DNA of 64,000 nt from Rhizobium croatiense (lineage in GTDB: Bacteria > Pseudomonadota > Alphaproteobacteria > Rhizobiales > Rhizobiaceae). Below the pieces are notes generated by a model, which was given only the letters and a program-made list of their open reading frames with translations, did not search any database and was not told the DNA's origin. Each line of letters starts with the position of its first letter. Position 1 is the stretch's first letter. The stretch lies in contig NZ_JAILYJ010000021.1 of assembly GCF_019793465.1 (NCBI RefSeq), positions 41,406 to 105,405 on the forward strand. Reading direction: 5' to 3'. This document shows positions 52,520 through 61,990 of this stretch, piece after piece. The position numbers and the translations under genes were made by a program.

Positions 52520-52684
52520 ATGGCAGAACTGGGTATTTCGCATACTCACGTGAACCACTATGGTTCCGTACCGACCAAGAAGCCGCACGCCACGCGTCAC
52601 AGGCTTCAGGCGGTGCTCCATGGGACAATCTTCACCGCGGCATTCCTGTTTGTGGTAGCCATGGTCTTCGGCCTCGTCGGATAG
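52520..52684 (+). CDS. Small single-span membrane protein, 54 residues
   Basis: His-rich N-terminus (SHTHVNHYG, KKPHATRHR) followed by one transmembrane helix (IFTAAFLFVVAMVFGLVG) that ends the protein. CGGAGG is placed seven bases before the ATG. Six histidines in the first 34 residues are notable. No family recognised. It is too short for usual gene thresholds, but ribosome site, codon use and a clean membrane segment support it. Confidence 0.65.
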   Translation: MAELGISHTHVNHYGSVPTKKPHATRHRLQAVLHGTIFTAAFLFVVAMVFGLVG

Positions 52685-53369
52685 TCGGCAGATAACAAGC
52701 CTCGGCAGGCGCCGAGGCTGCGGCGAGTTTGCCGCCTATATTGAATGCCGGACACTGTCTCGGTGTTTCAAGCCCCTTGATCATCCCTCTCCCCTTATCA
52801 CGCGCTCGAAAAGGGCGCCGCGGCGCATTTTTGCTTCCGGTATGCATGTCGCCCGGAAATGTGCAGCGGTTCCGGGACAACGACATGCATAAAAACAAAG
52901 AGCTAAAGCGCGTTGCGTGAATCAAATTTGATGCGACGCGCTTAAGGTCTGGCGGAGTTCAAGTCGGCGCACGCCCCGGTCGGACACCGTGACCAGGCGA
53001 ACAAGCCGCTCAAAGGACAGCCGAAGATCCGGAAAATCCTCCCTCGGCGCCTGCCTCGCCGCAACCAGGCGCCGGCATGCTCGCCATCCCCCGCCGCGCA
53101 AGCGCATCGGTCAGGCGGCGCAAGCCTCTTGACTTGAATTATTCCGATGGTGTCCAACTTTTCGACATGGTTTTGCGGAGAGTGCATTGATCGCCCTCGG
53201 GTCGTCCTGGACCAGGGCCGCGCCCGGTTGCATCGCTTGCCAGACGTCATTCACCCCGGCTTCATCGATCTTCGACGAATTGGGGCCCGTTCATGTAGCA
53301 GTCATGATAAGCAGTGCAAAAGGCTGAGCAAAACCAGCCATAACTTTGTTTGGATCCAGAACCGAACCC
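52685..53369. other. 685-base region upstream of ndvB
   Basis: No convincing gene. It contains a 9-bp stem (AGCCTCGGC/GCCGAGGCT, 52698-52719) just after the 54-residue gene, a near-palindromic repeat at 52904-52945, and probably the ndvB promoter and a long leader. Short open frames on both strands here lack ribosome sites and family resemblance. Confidence 0.6.
52904..52945. repeat. Near-palindromic repeat with GCGCG ends
   Basis: AAGCGCG at 52906-52912 pairs with CGCGCTT at 52937-52943, and the centre ATCAAATTTGAT (52921-52932) is itself a perfect 12-base palindrome. I recall this AAGCGCG...ATCAAATTTGAT...CGCGCTT type as repeated between genes in Rhizobium genomes. Confidence 0.65.
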
Positions 53370-56300
53370 ATGTCTATTGCCATTCTTTCTCCGAGCCTTC
53401 CCCGCGAACCCGAGATGAAGCAGATCGATCACAATGATTCGATCCGCTCGACCTATCTCTCCATCGAGGACATCAAGGCGATGGGCGATGCAGTCGCCCG
53501 TAACGGCGTCGACAAGCTGCCGGCTTTCGCCCCTTTCGATTTCTTCGCACGCCACAAGGAAAATCAGAAGGAAATCCTGCGCGTCTATCGCACGACGGCG
53601 ACGGATGTCGAGGCCGGCGAGACGATCACGCCGGCGGCGGAATGGCTGCTGGACAACCATTATATCGTCGAAGAGGCAATTCAGGAGGTGCGGCGTGACT
53701 TCCCCCGCCGCTTCTACCGCGAATTGCCGACCATGTCTGTCGGCGGTGTCGAGATTCCGCGCACTCTGGTGCTTGCTTGGCTCTACGTCGCCCATACCCA
53801 CAGCACGATCTCGCAGGAAAGTCTGACGGCGCTGGTCGACGGCTTCCAGGCCAACGAGACACTGAGGATCGGTGAATTGTGGGCGCTGCCCTCGCTGGTG
53901 CGCTACGTGCTCGTCGAAAACCTTCGCCGTATTTCGAGCCGTGTCGAAGCCAGCCGCCGGCTGCGCCGCCGCGCCAACGAGGCCGCCGACGAGCTGGTGC
54001 GCCTGACCGATCCGGCCAGGGCGGCCGCCTATCTGAAGACGCTGGAACCGCTGGCCGAGGACAACACCTTCTCGACGCAGTTCCTCTATCGCCTGCGTGA
54101 CGGCTCGCAGACCTCGAGCCTGGCGATCACCTGGCTCGACGAGCGGCTGGAAGAGCTTGGCCGCAACACCGAAGAGGCGACGACGGCCGAACACAGCCGT
54201 CTCTCCTCCGGCAACGTGACGATGGGCAACATCATCCGCAGCCTGCGCGAGATCGACGACACCGAATGGTCGGTCTGGGTCGAGCAGGTCAGCCATGTCG
54301 ACAAGCTGCTCTGGGAACATTCGGATTACGGCATCCTCGATTCCGGCTCGCGGAACAAATATCGCAAGCAGATTGAGAAGCTCGCCAAGCGTTCGCCGCT
54401 GACCGAGATGGAAATCGCCCAGCTGGCGCTCGATATGACGGATGCTGCCAAGGCCTCCGGCGAGCCGCAGCCGCATGAACCGAATGTCGGCGGCTTCCTG
54501 TCCGGCGCGCAGCGGCCGAAGCTCGAGGCGCGGGCGAATTACCGCCCGACGGTCACCCAGCATTTCGTGCGCGCCGTGCGCCAGTTCAACTGGCTGGCAA
54601 TTGCCGTTCCCGTCATGCTGCTGACTGTCATCGCCATGGCTGTTGTCGGCAACTTCATGGCGAATGCCGGCATGGGTCCGATCGAAATCGCCGTGCTGCT
54701 GATTATGTTCTCGCTGCCGGCATCGGAGGGAGCGACAGGTCTCTTCAACACGCTGCTTTCCTTCTTCGTGACGCCGGCGCGTCTCGTCGGCTACGAGTTC
54801 AAGGAAGGCATTCCGGAGGATGCGCGCACGCTGCTCGTCGTGCCCTGCCTGATCTCGAACCGCGACAGCGTTGACGATCACGTGCGCAATCTCGAGGTCC
54901 ACTATCTCGCCAATCCGCGCGGCGAAATCTATTTCGCGCTGCTCAGCGACTGGCCGGACAGCGATGTCGAGGAGACACCCGCCGATCTCGAGGTTCTCGA
55001 CTATGCAAGGCGCGAGATCGCCAATCTCTCCGCCCGTTATGCCTATGACGGCAAGACGCGGTTCTACCTGTTGCATCGCCGCCGTCTCTACAACGCCTCG
55101 GAAGGCGTCTGGATGGGCTGGGAGCGCAAACGCGGCAAGCTGCACGAGCTCAACATGCTGCTGCGCGGCGACCGCGACACCACCTATCTGCCGGGCGCCA
55201 ATGCCGTGCCGGCCAACGTGCAATATGTCATGACGCTCGACGCCGACACCCGCCTGATGCGTGACGCCGTCACCAAGCTCGTCGGCAAGCTCTATCATCC
55301 GATTAACCGCCCGGTCATCAATCCGAAAACCGGCCGTGTCGAAAGCGGCTACGGCGTGCTGCAGCCGCGTGTCACGCCGTCGTTGACGACCGGCAAGGAC
55401 GCCTCGGTCTTCCAGCGCGTCTTTTCGATCAACCGCGGCCTCGATCCTTATGTCTTCACCGTTTCCGACGTCTATCAGGATCTCGCCGGCGAGGGCACCT
55501 TCACCGGCAAGGGCCTCTACCATGTCGATGCCTTCGAAGCCTCGCTGAAGGGCCGGATCGACGAGAATTCCGTACTCAGCCACGATCTTCTCGAAGGTTC
55601 GATGGCGCGCTGCGCCCTCGTCACCGATCTCGAGCTGGTCGAGGATTTCCCCGTCCGCTACGAGGTGGAGACTTCGCGCCAGCATCGCTGGGCGCGCGGC
55701 GACTGGCAGCTCCTGCCTTACATGTTCAATCCGAAATACGGCGTCACGGCACTCGGCCGCTGGAAGATGTTCGACAATCTGCGCCGTTCGCTGACGCCGA
55801 TCGCCTGGTTCTTCGCCTCGGTGCTCGGCTGGTATTTCATGGGCCCGCTCGGCGCGCTGGTCTGGCAGATTCTGCTGATCTTTTGCCTCTTCGTGGCGCC
55901 GACGCTGTCGCTCATCAACGGCATCATCCCGCGCACCAGCGATATCGTCGCCCGCGCCCATCTTTATACGGTCTGGTCGGATATCACGGCCGCCAATGCG
56001 CAGGTTGCATTGCGGATCGTCTTCATTGCCGATTCGGCCGCCATGATGGCGGATGCGATCGGCCGTTCGCTCTACCGCCTGTTCGTCAGCCGCAAGCTGA
56101 TGCTGCAGTGGCGGACCGCCGCCAGCGTTCAGGCCGGCGGGCAAGGCACCCTCGCCTCTTATTACAAGCAGATGTGGCATGCGCCTGTGCTGGCGCTGCT
56201 GGCGCTAGGTTTCGCAGCCCTTCCCGGCGACAACGCCTTCCTGGTCGGCATCCCCTTCGCGCTGCTGTGGATCCTCTCGCCTGTCGTCGCCTGGTATGTC

Positions 56301-59300
56301 AGCCAGTCGGCCGAGACCGAGGACCGGCTCGAAGTCGCCGATTCCGTTTCGAGCGAGTTGCGCAAGATCGCCCGGCGCACCTGGCGCTATTTCGAAACCT
56401 TCACCACGGCCGAGCAGAATTATCTGCCGCCGGACAATATTCAGGAAACGCCCCATGTCATCGTCGCGGCCCGCACCTCGCCGACCAATATCGGCGTCTA
56501 TCTGCTTTCCGTCGTGTCCGGCCGGCATTTCGGCTGGTTCTCCTTCGAGGAGACGCTCGAGCGGTTGGAGCAGACGATTGCCACGATCGACAAAATGGAG
56601 AAATTCCGCGGCCATCTGTACAACTGGTATCACTCCGATACGCTGCAGACGCTCGGGCCGCGTTACGTCTCGGCGGTCGACAGCGGCAATCTCGCCGGCC
56701 ACCTGATCGCCGTTTCTTCGGCCTGCCGCAACTGGGCCGAGGCGCCGTCGGCCCATATGCAGGGCAATCTCGACGGTGTCGGCGATACGGCAGGCATTTT
56801 GGGCGAAGTGCTGGCGGATCTGCCGGATGACCGCAAGACCGTGCGGCCGCTGCGCCGGCGCCTGGAAGAGCGCATTGTCGGCTTCCAGAACGCGCTTGCC
56901 GCCGTCAAGCGCGAGCACGAATTCGCCTCGATCCGCATCATCAACCTCGCCGTTCTCGCCCGCGACATCGAAAAGCTCGCCGCCAATCTCGACCACGAGG
57001 TCAAGTCGAAGCAGAGCGAAGAGGTCACCCAATGGGCGGCATCCCTCGTCAAGGTCTGCGAGGCGCATATCTCCGACAGCACCTTCGATCTTTCCAAGGT
57101 CGATGCGCTCCGGCCGCGGCTGGTGGCGTTGCGCGACAAGGCCCGCGATCTTGCCTTCTCGATGGATTTCGGTTTCCTGTTCCGGCCGGAACGGCGCCTG
57201 CTGTCGATCGGCTACCGTGTCGAAAGCGGCGAGCTCGACCAGGCCTGCTACGATCTGCTGGCTTCCGAATGCCGCCTGACCAGCCTGTTCGGCATCGCCA
57301 AGGGCGACCTGCCGACGGAGCACTGGTATCGCCTCGGCCGCCAGGTCGTGCCGGTCGGATCGCGCGGCGCGCTGGTCTCCTGGTCCGGCTCGATGTTCGA
57401 ATATCTGATGCCACCGCTCGTCATGCAGGAGCGCGGCGGCGGCATCCTCAACCAGACCAATAATCTTGTCGTGGTCGAGCAGATGAACTACGCCCGCAAG
57501 CTCGGTATTCCGTGGGGCATTTCGGAAGCGGCCTTCAATGCCCGTGACCATAACCTCAACTATCAGTACACGAATTTCGGCGTGCCGACGCTCGGCCTCA
57601 AGCGCGGCCTCGGCCACAATGCCGTTATCGCGCCCTATGCATCGCTGCTCGCCAGCCAGTACGACCCGCCGGGCGCACTCGAAAACCTGCAGCGGCTGCG
57701 CAAGGTCGGCGCGCTCGGAAAGTTCGGCTTCCACGACGCCGTCGACTTCACGCCGACGCGGGTGCCGGAAGGCAAGAAATGCGCGGTGGTCTACAATTAT
57801 TATGCCCACCATCACGGCATGTCGATCGCCGCCGTCGCCAACGTCGCCTTCAACGGCCATCTGCGCGAGCTCTTCCATTCCGACCCGGTCATCGAGGCGG
57901 CGGAGCTTCTGTTGCAGGAAAAGGCGCCGCGCGACATTCCCGTCATGAGCGGCAAGCATGAATCCGATACGCCGGCCAGCATCCAGGACGATCTGCTGCG
58001 GCCGGAGATCAGGAAGATAAGCGATCCGACTTCGCGCGACCGCGAACTCGTGTTCCTGTCGAACGGCCACTACTCGCTGATGCTGACGGCGACGGGCGCC
58101 GGTTATTCCCGCTGGAACGGTCTTTCCGTGTCCCGCTGGAAGGCCGATCCGACCGAAGACCGCTGGGGCACCTTCATCTTCCTGCGCGATACCGCCACCA
58201 ACGAATGGTGGTCGGCGACAGCAGAGCCGAAGGGGGTCGAGGGCGAAAAGATCAAAGTCGAGTTCGCCGACGAAAAGGCGCAGTTCACCAAGACGATTGG
58301 TGATCTGACGAGCGAGGTGGAGTGCATCATCGCGACGGAGCATGATGCCGAGGCCCGCCGTGTCACCCTGCTCAACATGGGCACGGAAGACCGTTTCATC
58401 GAAGTCACCTCCTATCTCGAACCTGTCATCACCTCGGATGATACCGACAATGCGCATCCGGCATTCGCCCGCATGTTCGTCAAGACCGAAATCGGCAAGC
58501 GCGGCGACGTCATTCGCGCGGAACGCAACAAACGCGATCCGAACGAGCCGAACATCAGCATCGCGCATCTGATCGTCGACAATGCCGGCGACACTCGTCA
58601 CACCGAATTCGAGACCGACCGGCGCAAGTTCATCGGCCGTGGCCGCAGCCTCGCCGATGCGGCGGCCTTCGATCCGGGCGCCACACTTTCCGGCAGCGAC
58701 GGCTTCATGCTCGATCCCGTCATGTCGCTGCGCCGCACCGTGCGTGTGCCGGCCGGCAAAAAGGTCAGCGTGTTCTTCTGGACGATCGCCGCGCCAAACC
58801 GCGACGAGGTCGACAAAGCGGTCAATCGCTACCGTCATCCCGACGCCTTCAACCATGAGCTCGTCCAGGCCTGGACGCGCACGCAGGTGCAGATGCGCCA
58901 CGTCGGCGTCACCTCGCAGCAGGCGGCAGCCTTCCAGCATCTCGGGCGCTACCTCGTCTATCCCGACATGCAGCTGCGCAAGGATGAAGCGACCGTCGAG
59001 GCCGGCCTGCAATCGCAATCGGCGCTGTGGCCTTTGGCGATCTCCGGCGATTTTCCGATTTTCACGTTGCGCGTCAACGACGACATGGACCTCGACATTG
59101 CCCGCGAGGCCCTGCTGGCGCAGGAATATCTGCGCTCGCGCGGCGTCACCGCCGATCTCATCATCATGAACGAACGTGCCTCTTCCTACGCACAGGACAT
59201 GCAGCACGCGCTCGACGCCATGTGCGAGAACGTGCGCCGCATGGGCCAGGCCGACGGGTTGCGCCAGCATATCTTCGCGGTTCGAAAGGACCTGATGGAG

Positions 59301-61889
59301 GAAAGCACCTATCGTGCGGTGATCGCGGCCTCCCGCGTCACCCTGCATGCGAAGAACGGCAAGGTGATCGACCAGATCAACCGCGCCGTCGCCCTGTTTG
59401 CACCGTCGAAGGATGAGCTGCAGGAGATGGAGCGCGCCGAGCGCAACAAGGCTCCGGTCAAGCGCGTCGCGCCGGTGCCGCCGCCTGTCGTGCCGCCTGT
59501 CGTCATCGAGGAGGAAGGCGATCTCGACTTCTGGAACGGCATCGGCGGCTTTGCCCGAGACGGCCGCGAATATGTCGTTCGCCTGCCCGGCGGTCATGCA
59601 ACGCCCCAGCCCTGGATCAACGTCATTTCCAATGACAGGTTCGGCTTTCACGTGTCGGCCGAAGGTGCAGGCTTCACCTGGAGCGTCAATTCGCGCGACT
59701 ACCAGCTGACCTCCTGGTCGAACGACGCGGTGGTCAACCGTTCGGGCGAGGCCTTCTATCTCGCCGATCTCGACAGCGGGGCAGTCATGACGCCGTTCGC
59801 AGCACTGTCGCGCCGGCCGGACATTCGTTTCGAAGCCCGCCATGGGCTCGGCTATTCGGTCTTCTCGAGCGTCCAGCACGATATCGCACTGGAGCTGACG
59901 CAGACGATCGCCCGCGACAAGCCGGTGAAGCTGCAGCGTCTGCGCCTGCGAAATACCGGCTCGACCGGCCGCAGGCTGCGTCTCTATGGTTATGTCGAAT
60001 GGGTGCTCGGCAGCAATCCCGGACGCACCGCCCCGTTCATCCTGTCGAGCCAAGATGAGGAGACGGGCGCGCTGTTCGCCACCAATCCGTACAGCATCGA
60101 TTTTTCCAACCGAACCGCCTTCTTCGCGGCGAGCGAGACGCCATCGAGCGTCTGCGCAAGCCGGCGCGAGTTCATCGGCAAGGCGGGAACGATCCAGGCG
60201 CCGCAGGCCGTTACGTCAGCGGCTGCTCTTTCGGGTGCGACCGAACTCGACGGCGATCCGGCCGCGGCTCTGGCTATCGACATCGAGCTTAACGCCGGCG
60301 AGGAGCGCGACTTCACCTTCTTCCTCGGCGATACGCCGACGGAAGAAGAAGCGCGCGCCGTCATCGCCGATATCCGCAAGGCTTCGTTCGACGAGGCCGT
60401 CGAGGCAAACCGCAGCTTCTGGCGGGATTTCACCGGCAGGCTGCAGATCTCGACGCCGGATCGCGGGATGAACAATCTCGTCAACACCTGGCTGCCCTAT
60501 CAGAGCCTCGGCTGCCGGATCATGGCCCGCACCGCCTTCTACCAGGCAAGCGGCGCCTTCGGTTTCCGCGATCAGCTGCAGGACACGCTGGCCTTCCTGC
60601 TGCACGAACCCTCGATCGCCCGCAGGCAGATCCTGAACGCCGCCTCGCGCCAATTCCGCGAGGGCGACGTCCAGCATTGGTGGCTGCCTGGTACGGGTGC
60701 CGGCGTCCGCACGATGATCTCGGACGACGTCGTCTGGCTGAGCTATGCGATCCACCACTATTGCAGCGTCACCGGCGACAAGAGCGTGCTCGACGAGGAA
60801 ATTGCCTTCCTGGAAGGTCCGGCGCTTCTCGAGGGGCAGCATGACTCCTTCTACAAGCCGGAGATTTCCGAGGATAAGGCGAGCGTCTACGAACATGCGG
60901 CGCTGGCACTCGATCTCGCTATCGCTCGCAAGGGGGCTAACGGCCTGCCGCTGTTCCTCGGCGGCGACTGGAACGACGGCATGAACCGCGTCGGCATCGC
61001 CGGCCGCGGCACCAGCGTCTGGCTCGGCTGGTTCCTGGCAGGCGCGTTGCGCGCCTTCATTCCCTATGCCGAAGAACGCGGCGACACGGCGCGCGCAAAG
61101 CGCTGGTCTGCACATCTCAAGGACTTGAAGAAAGCGCTCGAAACCGCGGGATGGGACGGCGGCTACTATCGCCGCGGCACGTTCGACGATGGCGCACTGC
61201 TCGGTTCCAAGGAAAGCCCGGAATGCCGGATCGATTCGATCGCGCAGTCCTGGAGCGTTCTGTCCGGCGAGGGCGACCCGGCCCGCGCCGTCAAGGCCAT
61301 GGATGCCGTGCTCGATCAACTGGTCGACGAGGAAGCCCGCATCATCCGGCTGTTCACACCGCCTTTCATCAATTCCGCCAGGGATCCCGGTTATATCAAG
61401 GCTTATCCGCCGGGCGTGCGCGAAAACGGCGGCCAATATACCCATGCCGCGACCTGGGTGGTGATGGCGCTGGCGGAGCTCAAGCGGGGCGACGATGCCT
61501 TCCGCTGCTTCCAGATCCTCAACCCGATCACCCATGCGCTCGACAAGGCTTCGGCCGAGCAATACCGGGTCGAACCCTATGTCGTGGCCGCCGACGTCTA
61601 TGGACATGAGCCTTATACGGCGCGAGGCGGCTGGACCTGGTACACCGGCTCGGCCGGCTGGCTCTACCGGGCTGCCGTCGAGGGCATCCTCGGTATCCGG
61701 TTGAAGGACGGCCGGCTTTATGTGCGTCCGTCGCTCCCGTCGGAATGGGACGGTTTTGCGGCAGAGGTGGAGCGGGGCGACGGCAAATACCGCATTTCGG
61801 TCTCAAAAGCGTCCAATGCCAGCGGCTACACTCTGTCGATCAACGGCAGCGAAATCGCCGATCCCGAAGAGGGATATCCGCTCGGATAA
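53370..61889 (+). CDS. ndvB: Cyclic beta-1,2-glucan synthase NdvB/ChvB
   Basis: 2839-residue giant membrane enzyme that makes periplasmic cyclic beta-1,2-glucans for osmoadaptation and nodule invasion. N-terminal third: membrane helices (LAIAVPVMLLTVIAMAVVG near 415) and a GT84-type glycosyltransferase with YVMTLDADTRL near 625 and RQHRWARGDWQL near 770. The rest is the GH94-like cyclisation and chain-length region, with HHHGMSIAAVANVAFNGH near 1490 and the GH94 catalytic motif LFLGGDWNDGMNRVG near 2530. ATG at 53370 gives MSIAILSPSLPREPEMK; an inner ATG at 53415 is possible. Confidence 0.96.
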   Translation: MSIAILSPSLPREPEMKQIDHNDSIRSTYLSIEDIKAMGDAVARNGVDKLPAFAPFDFFARHKENQKEILRVYRTTATDVEAGETITPAAEWLLDNHYIVEEAIQEVRRDFPRRFYRELPTMSVGGVEIPRTLVLAWLYVAHTHSTISQESLTALVDGFQANETLRIGELWALPSLVRYVLVENLRRISSRVEASRRLRRRANEAADELVRLTDPARAAAYLKTLEPLAEDNTFSTQFLYRLRDGSQTSSLAITWLDERLEELGRNTEEATTAEHSRLSSGNVTMGNIIRSLREIDDTEWSVWVEQVSHVDKLLWEHSDYGILDSGSRNKYRKQIEKLAKRSPLTEMEIAQLALDMTDAAKASGEPQPHEPNVGGFLSGAQRPKLEARANYRPTVTQHFVRAVRQFNWLAIAVPVMLLTVIAMAVVGNFMANAGMGPIEIAVLLIMFSLPASEGATGLFNTLLSFFVTPARLVGYEFKEGIPEDARTLLVVPCLISNRDSVDDHVRNLEVHYLANPRGEIYFALLSDWPDSDVEETPADLEVLDYARREIANLSARYAYDGKTRFYLLHRRRLYNASEGVWMGWERKRGKLHELNMLLRGDRDTTYLPGANAVPANVQYVMTLDADTRLMRDAVTKLVGKLYHPINRPVINPKTGRVESGYGVLQPRVTPSLTTGKDASVFQRVFSINRGLDPYVFTVSDVYQDLAGEGTFTGKGLYHVDAFEASLKGRIDENSVLSHDLLEGSMARCALVTDLELVEDFPVRYEVETSRQHRWARGDWQLLPYMFNPKYGVTALGRWKMFDNLRRSLTPIAWFFASVLGWYFMGPLGALVWQILLIFCLFVAPTLSLINGIIPRTSDIVARAHLYTVWSDITAANAQVALRIVFIADSAAMMADAIGRSLYRLFVSRKLMLQWRTAASVQAGGQGTLASYYKQMWHAPVLALLALGFAALPGDNAFLVGIPFALLWILSPVVAWYVSQSAETEDRLEVADSVSSELRKIARRTWRYFETFTTAEQNYLPPDNIQETPHVIVAARTSPTNIGVYLLSVVSGRHFGWFSFEETLERLEQTIATIDKMEKFRGHLYNWYHSDTLQTLGPRYVSAVDSGNLAGHLIAVSSACRNWAEAPSAHMQGNLDGVGDTAGILGEVLADLPDDRKTVRPLRRRLEERIVGFQNALAAVKREHEFASIRIINLAVLARDIEKLAANLDHEVKSKQSEEVTQWAASLVKVCEAHISDSTFDLSKVDALRPRLVALRDKARDLAFSMDFGFLFRPERRLLSIGYRVESGELDQACYDLLASECRLTSLFGIAKGDLPTEHWYRLGRQVVPVGSRGALVSWSGSMFEYLMPPLVMQERGGGILNQTNNLVVVEQMNYARKLGIPWGISEAAFNARDHNLNYQYTNFGVPTLGLKRGLGHNAVIAPYASLLASQYDPPGALENLQRLRKVGALGKFGFHDAVDFTPTRVPEGKKCAVVYNYYAHHHGMSIAAVANVAFNGHLRELFHSDPVIEAAELLLQEKAPRDIPVMSGKHESDTPASIQDDLLRPEIRKISDPTSRDRELVFLSNGHYSLMLTATGAGYSRWNGLSVSRWKADPTEDRWGTFIFLRDTATNEWWSATAEPKGVEGEKIKVEFADEKAQFTKTIGDLTSEVECIIATEHDAEARRVTLLNMGTEDRFIEVTSYLEPVITSDDTDNAHPAFARMFVKTEIGKRGDVIRAERNKRDPNEPNISIAHLIVDNAGDTRHTEFETDRRKFIGRGRSLADAAAFDPGATLSGSDGFMLDPVMSLRRTVRVPAGKKVSVFFWTIAAPNRDEVDKAVNRYRHPDAFNHELVQAWTRTQVQMRHVGVTSQQAAAFQHLGRYLVYPDMQLRKDEATVEAGLQSQSALWPLAISGDFPIFTLRVNDDMDLDIAREALLAQEYLRSRGVTADLIIMNERASSYAQDMQHALDAMCENVRRMGQADGLRQHIFAVRKDLMEESTYRAVIAASRVTLHAKNGKVIDQINRAVALFAPSKDELQEMERAERNKAPVKRVAPVPPPVVPPVVIEEEGDLDFWNGIGGFARDGREYVVRLPGGHATPQPWINVISNDRFGFHVSAEGAGFTWSVNSRDYQLTSWSNDAVVNRSGEAFYLADLDSGAVMTPFAALSRRPDIRFEARHGLGYSVFSSVQHDIALELTQTIARDKPVKLQRLRLRNTGSTGRRLRLYGYVEWVLGSNPGRTAPFILSSQDEETGALFATNPYSIDFSNRTAFFAASETPSSVCASRREFIGKAGTIQAPQAVTSAAALSGATELDGDPAAALAIDIELNAGEERDFTFFLGDTPTEEEARAVIADIRKASFDEAVEANRSFWRDFTGRLQISTPDRGMNNLVNTWLPYQSLGCRIMARTAFYQASGAFGFRDQLQDTLAFLLHEPSIARRQILNAASRQFREGDVQHWWLPGTGAGVRTMISDDVVWLSYAIHHYCSVTGDKSVLDEEIAFLEGPALLEGQHDSFYKPEISEDKASVYEHAALALDLAIARKGANGLPLFLGGDWNDGMNRVGIAGRGTSVWLGWFLAGALRAFIPYAEERGDTARAKRWSAHLKDLKKALETAGWDGGYYRRGTFDDGALLGSKESPECRIDSIAQSWSVLSGEGDPARAVKAMDAVLDQLVDEEARIIRLFTPPFINSARDPGYIKAYPPGVRENGGQYTHAATWVVMALAELKRGDDAFRCFQILNPITHALDKASAEQYRVEPYVVAADVYGHEPYTARGGWTWYTGSAGWLYRAAVEGILGIRLKDGRLYVRPSLPSEWDGFAAEVERGDGKYRISVSKASNASGYTLSINGSEIADPEEGYPLG

Positions 61890-61926
61890 AAGCGTTTCTC
61901 CACGCAGACATCACGGCGATTCGCGA

Positions 61927-61954
61927 ACGGCCAAAAGGGAACCCTTTTGGCCGT
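61927..61954. repeat. Perfect 13-bp inverted repeat between ndvB and opgC
   Basis: ACGGCCAAAAGGG and CCCTTTTGGCCGT separated by just AA. It would form a long tight hairpin or cruciform. No T-run follows. It may act as an intercistronic mRNA stabiliser or partial terminator. Confidence 0.7.
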
Positions 61955-61990
61955 CGTCGCGTTTGCAAATCGGATAATAGGAGACACCCC

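Noticed and set aside
52632..53250. Several 60-100-codon frames on the minus strand between the small genes and ndvB
   Set aside because: They overlap the 54-residue gene or the palindromic repeat, are Arg/Pro-rich and lack ribosome sites.
56205..60053. 1282- and 972-codon minus-strand frames opposite ndvB (also 53262-56180)
   Set aside because: Composition (Arg/Asp/Gly-rich, no motifs) is that of codon-bias shadows; ndvB is continuous on the other strand with recognised motifs.
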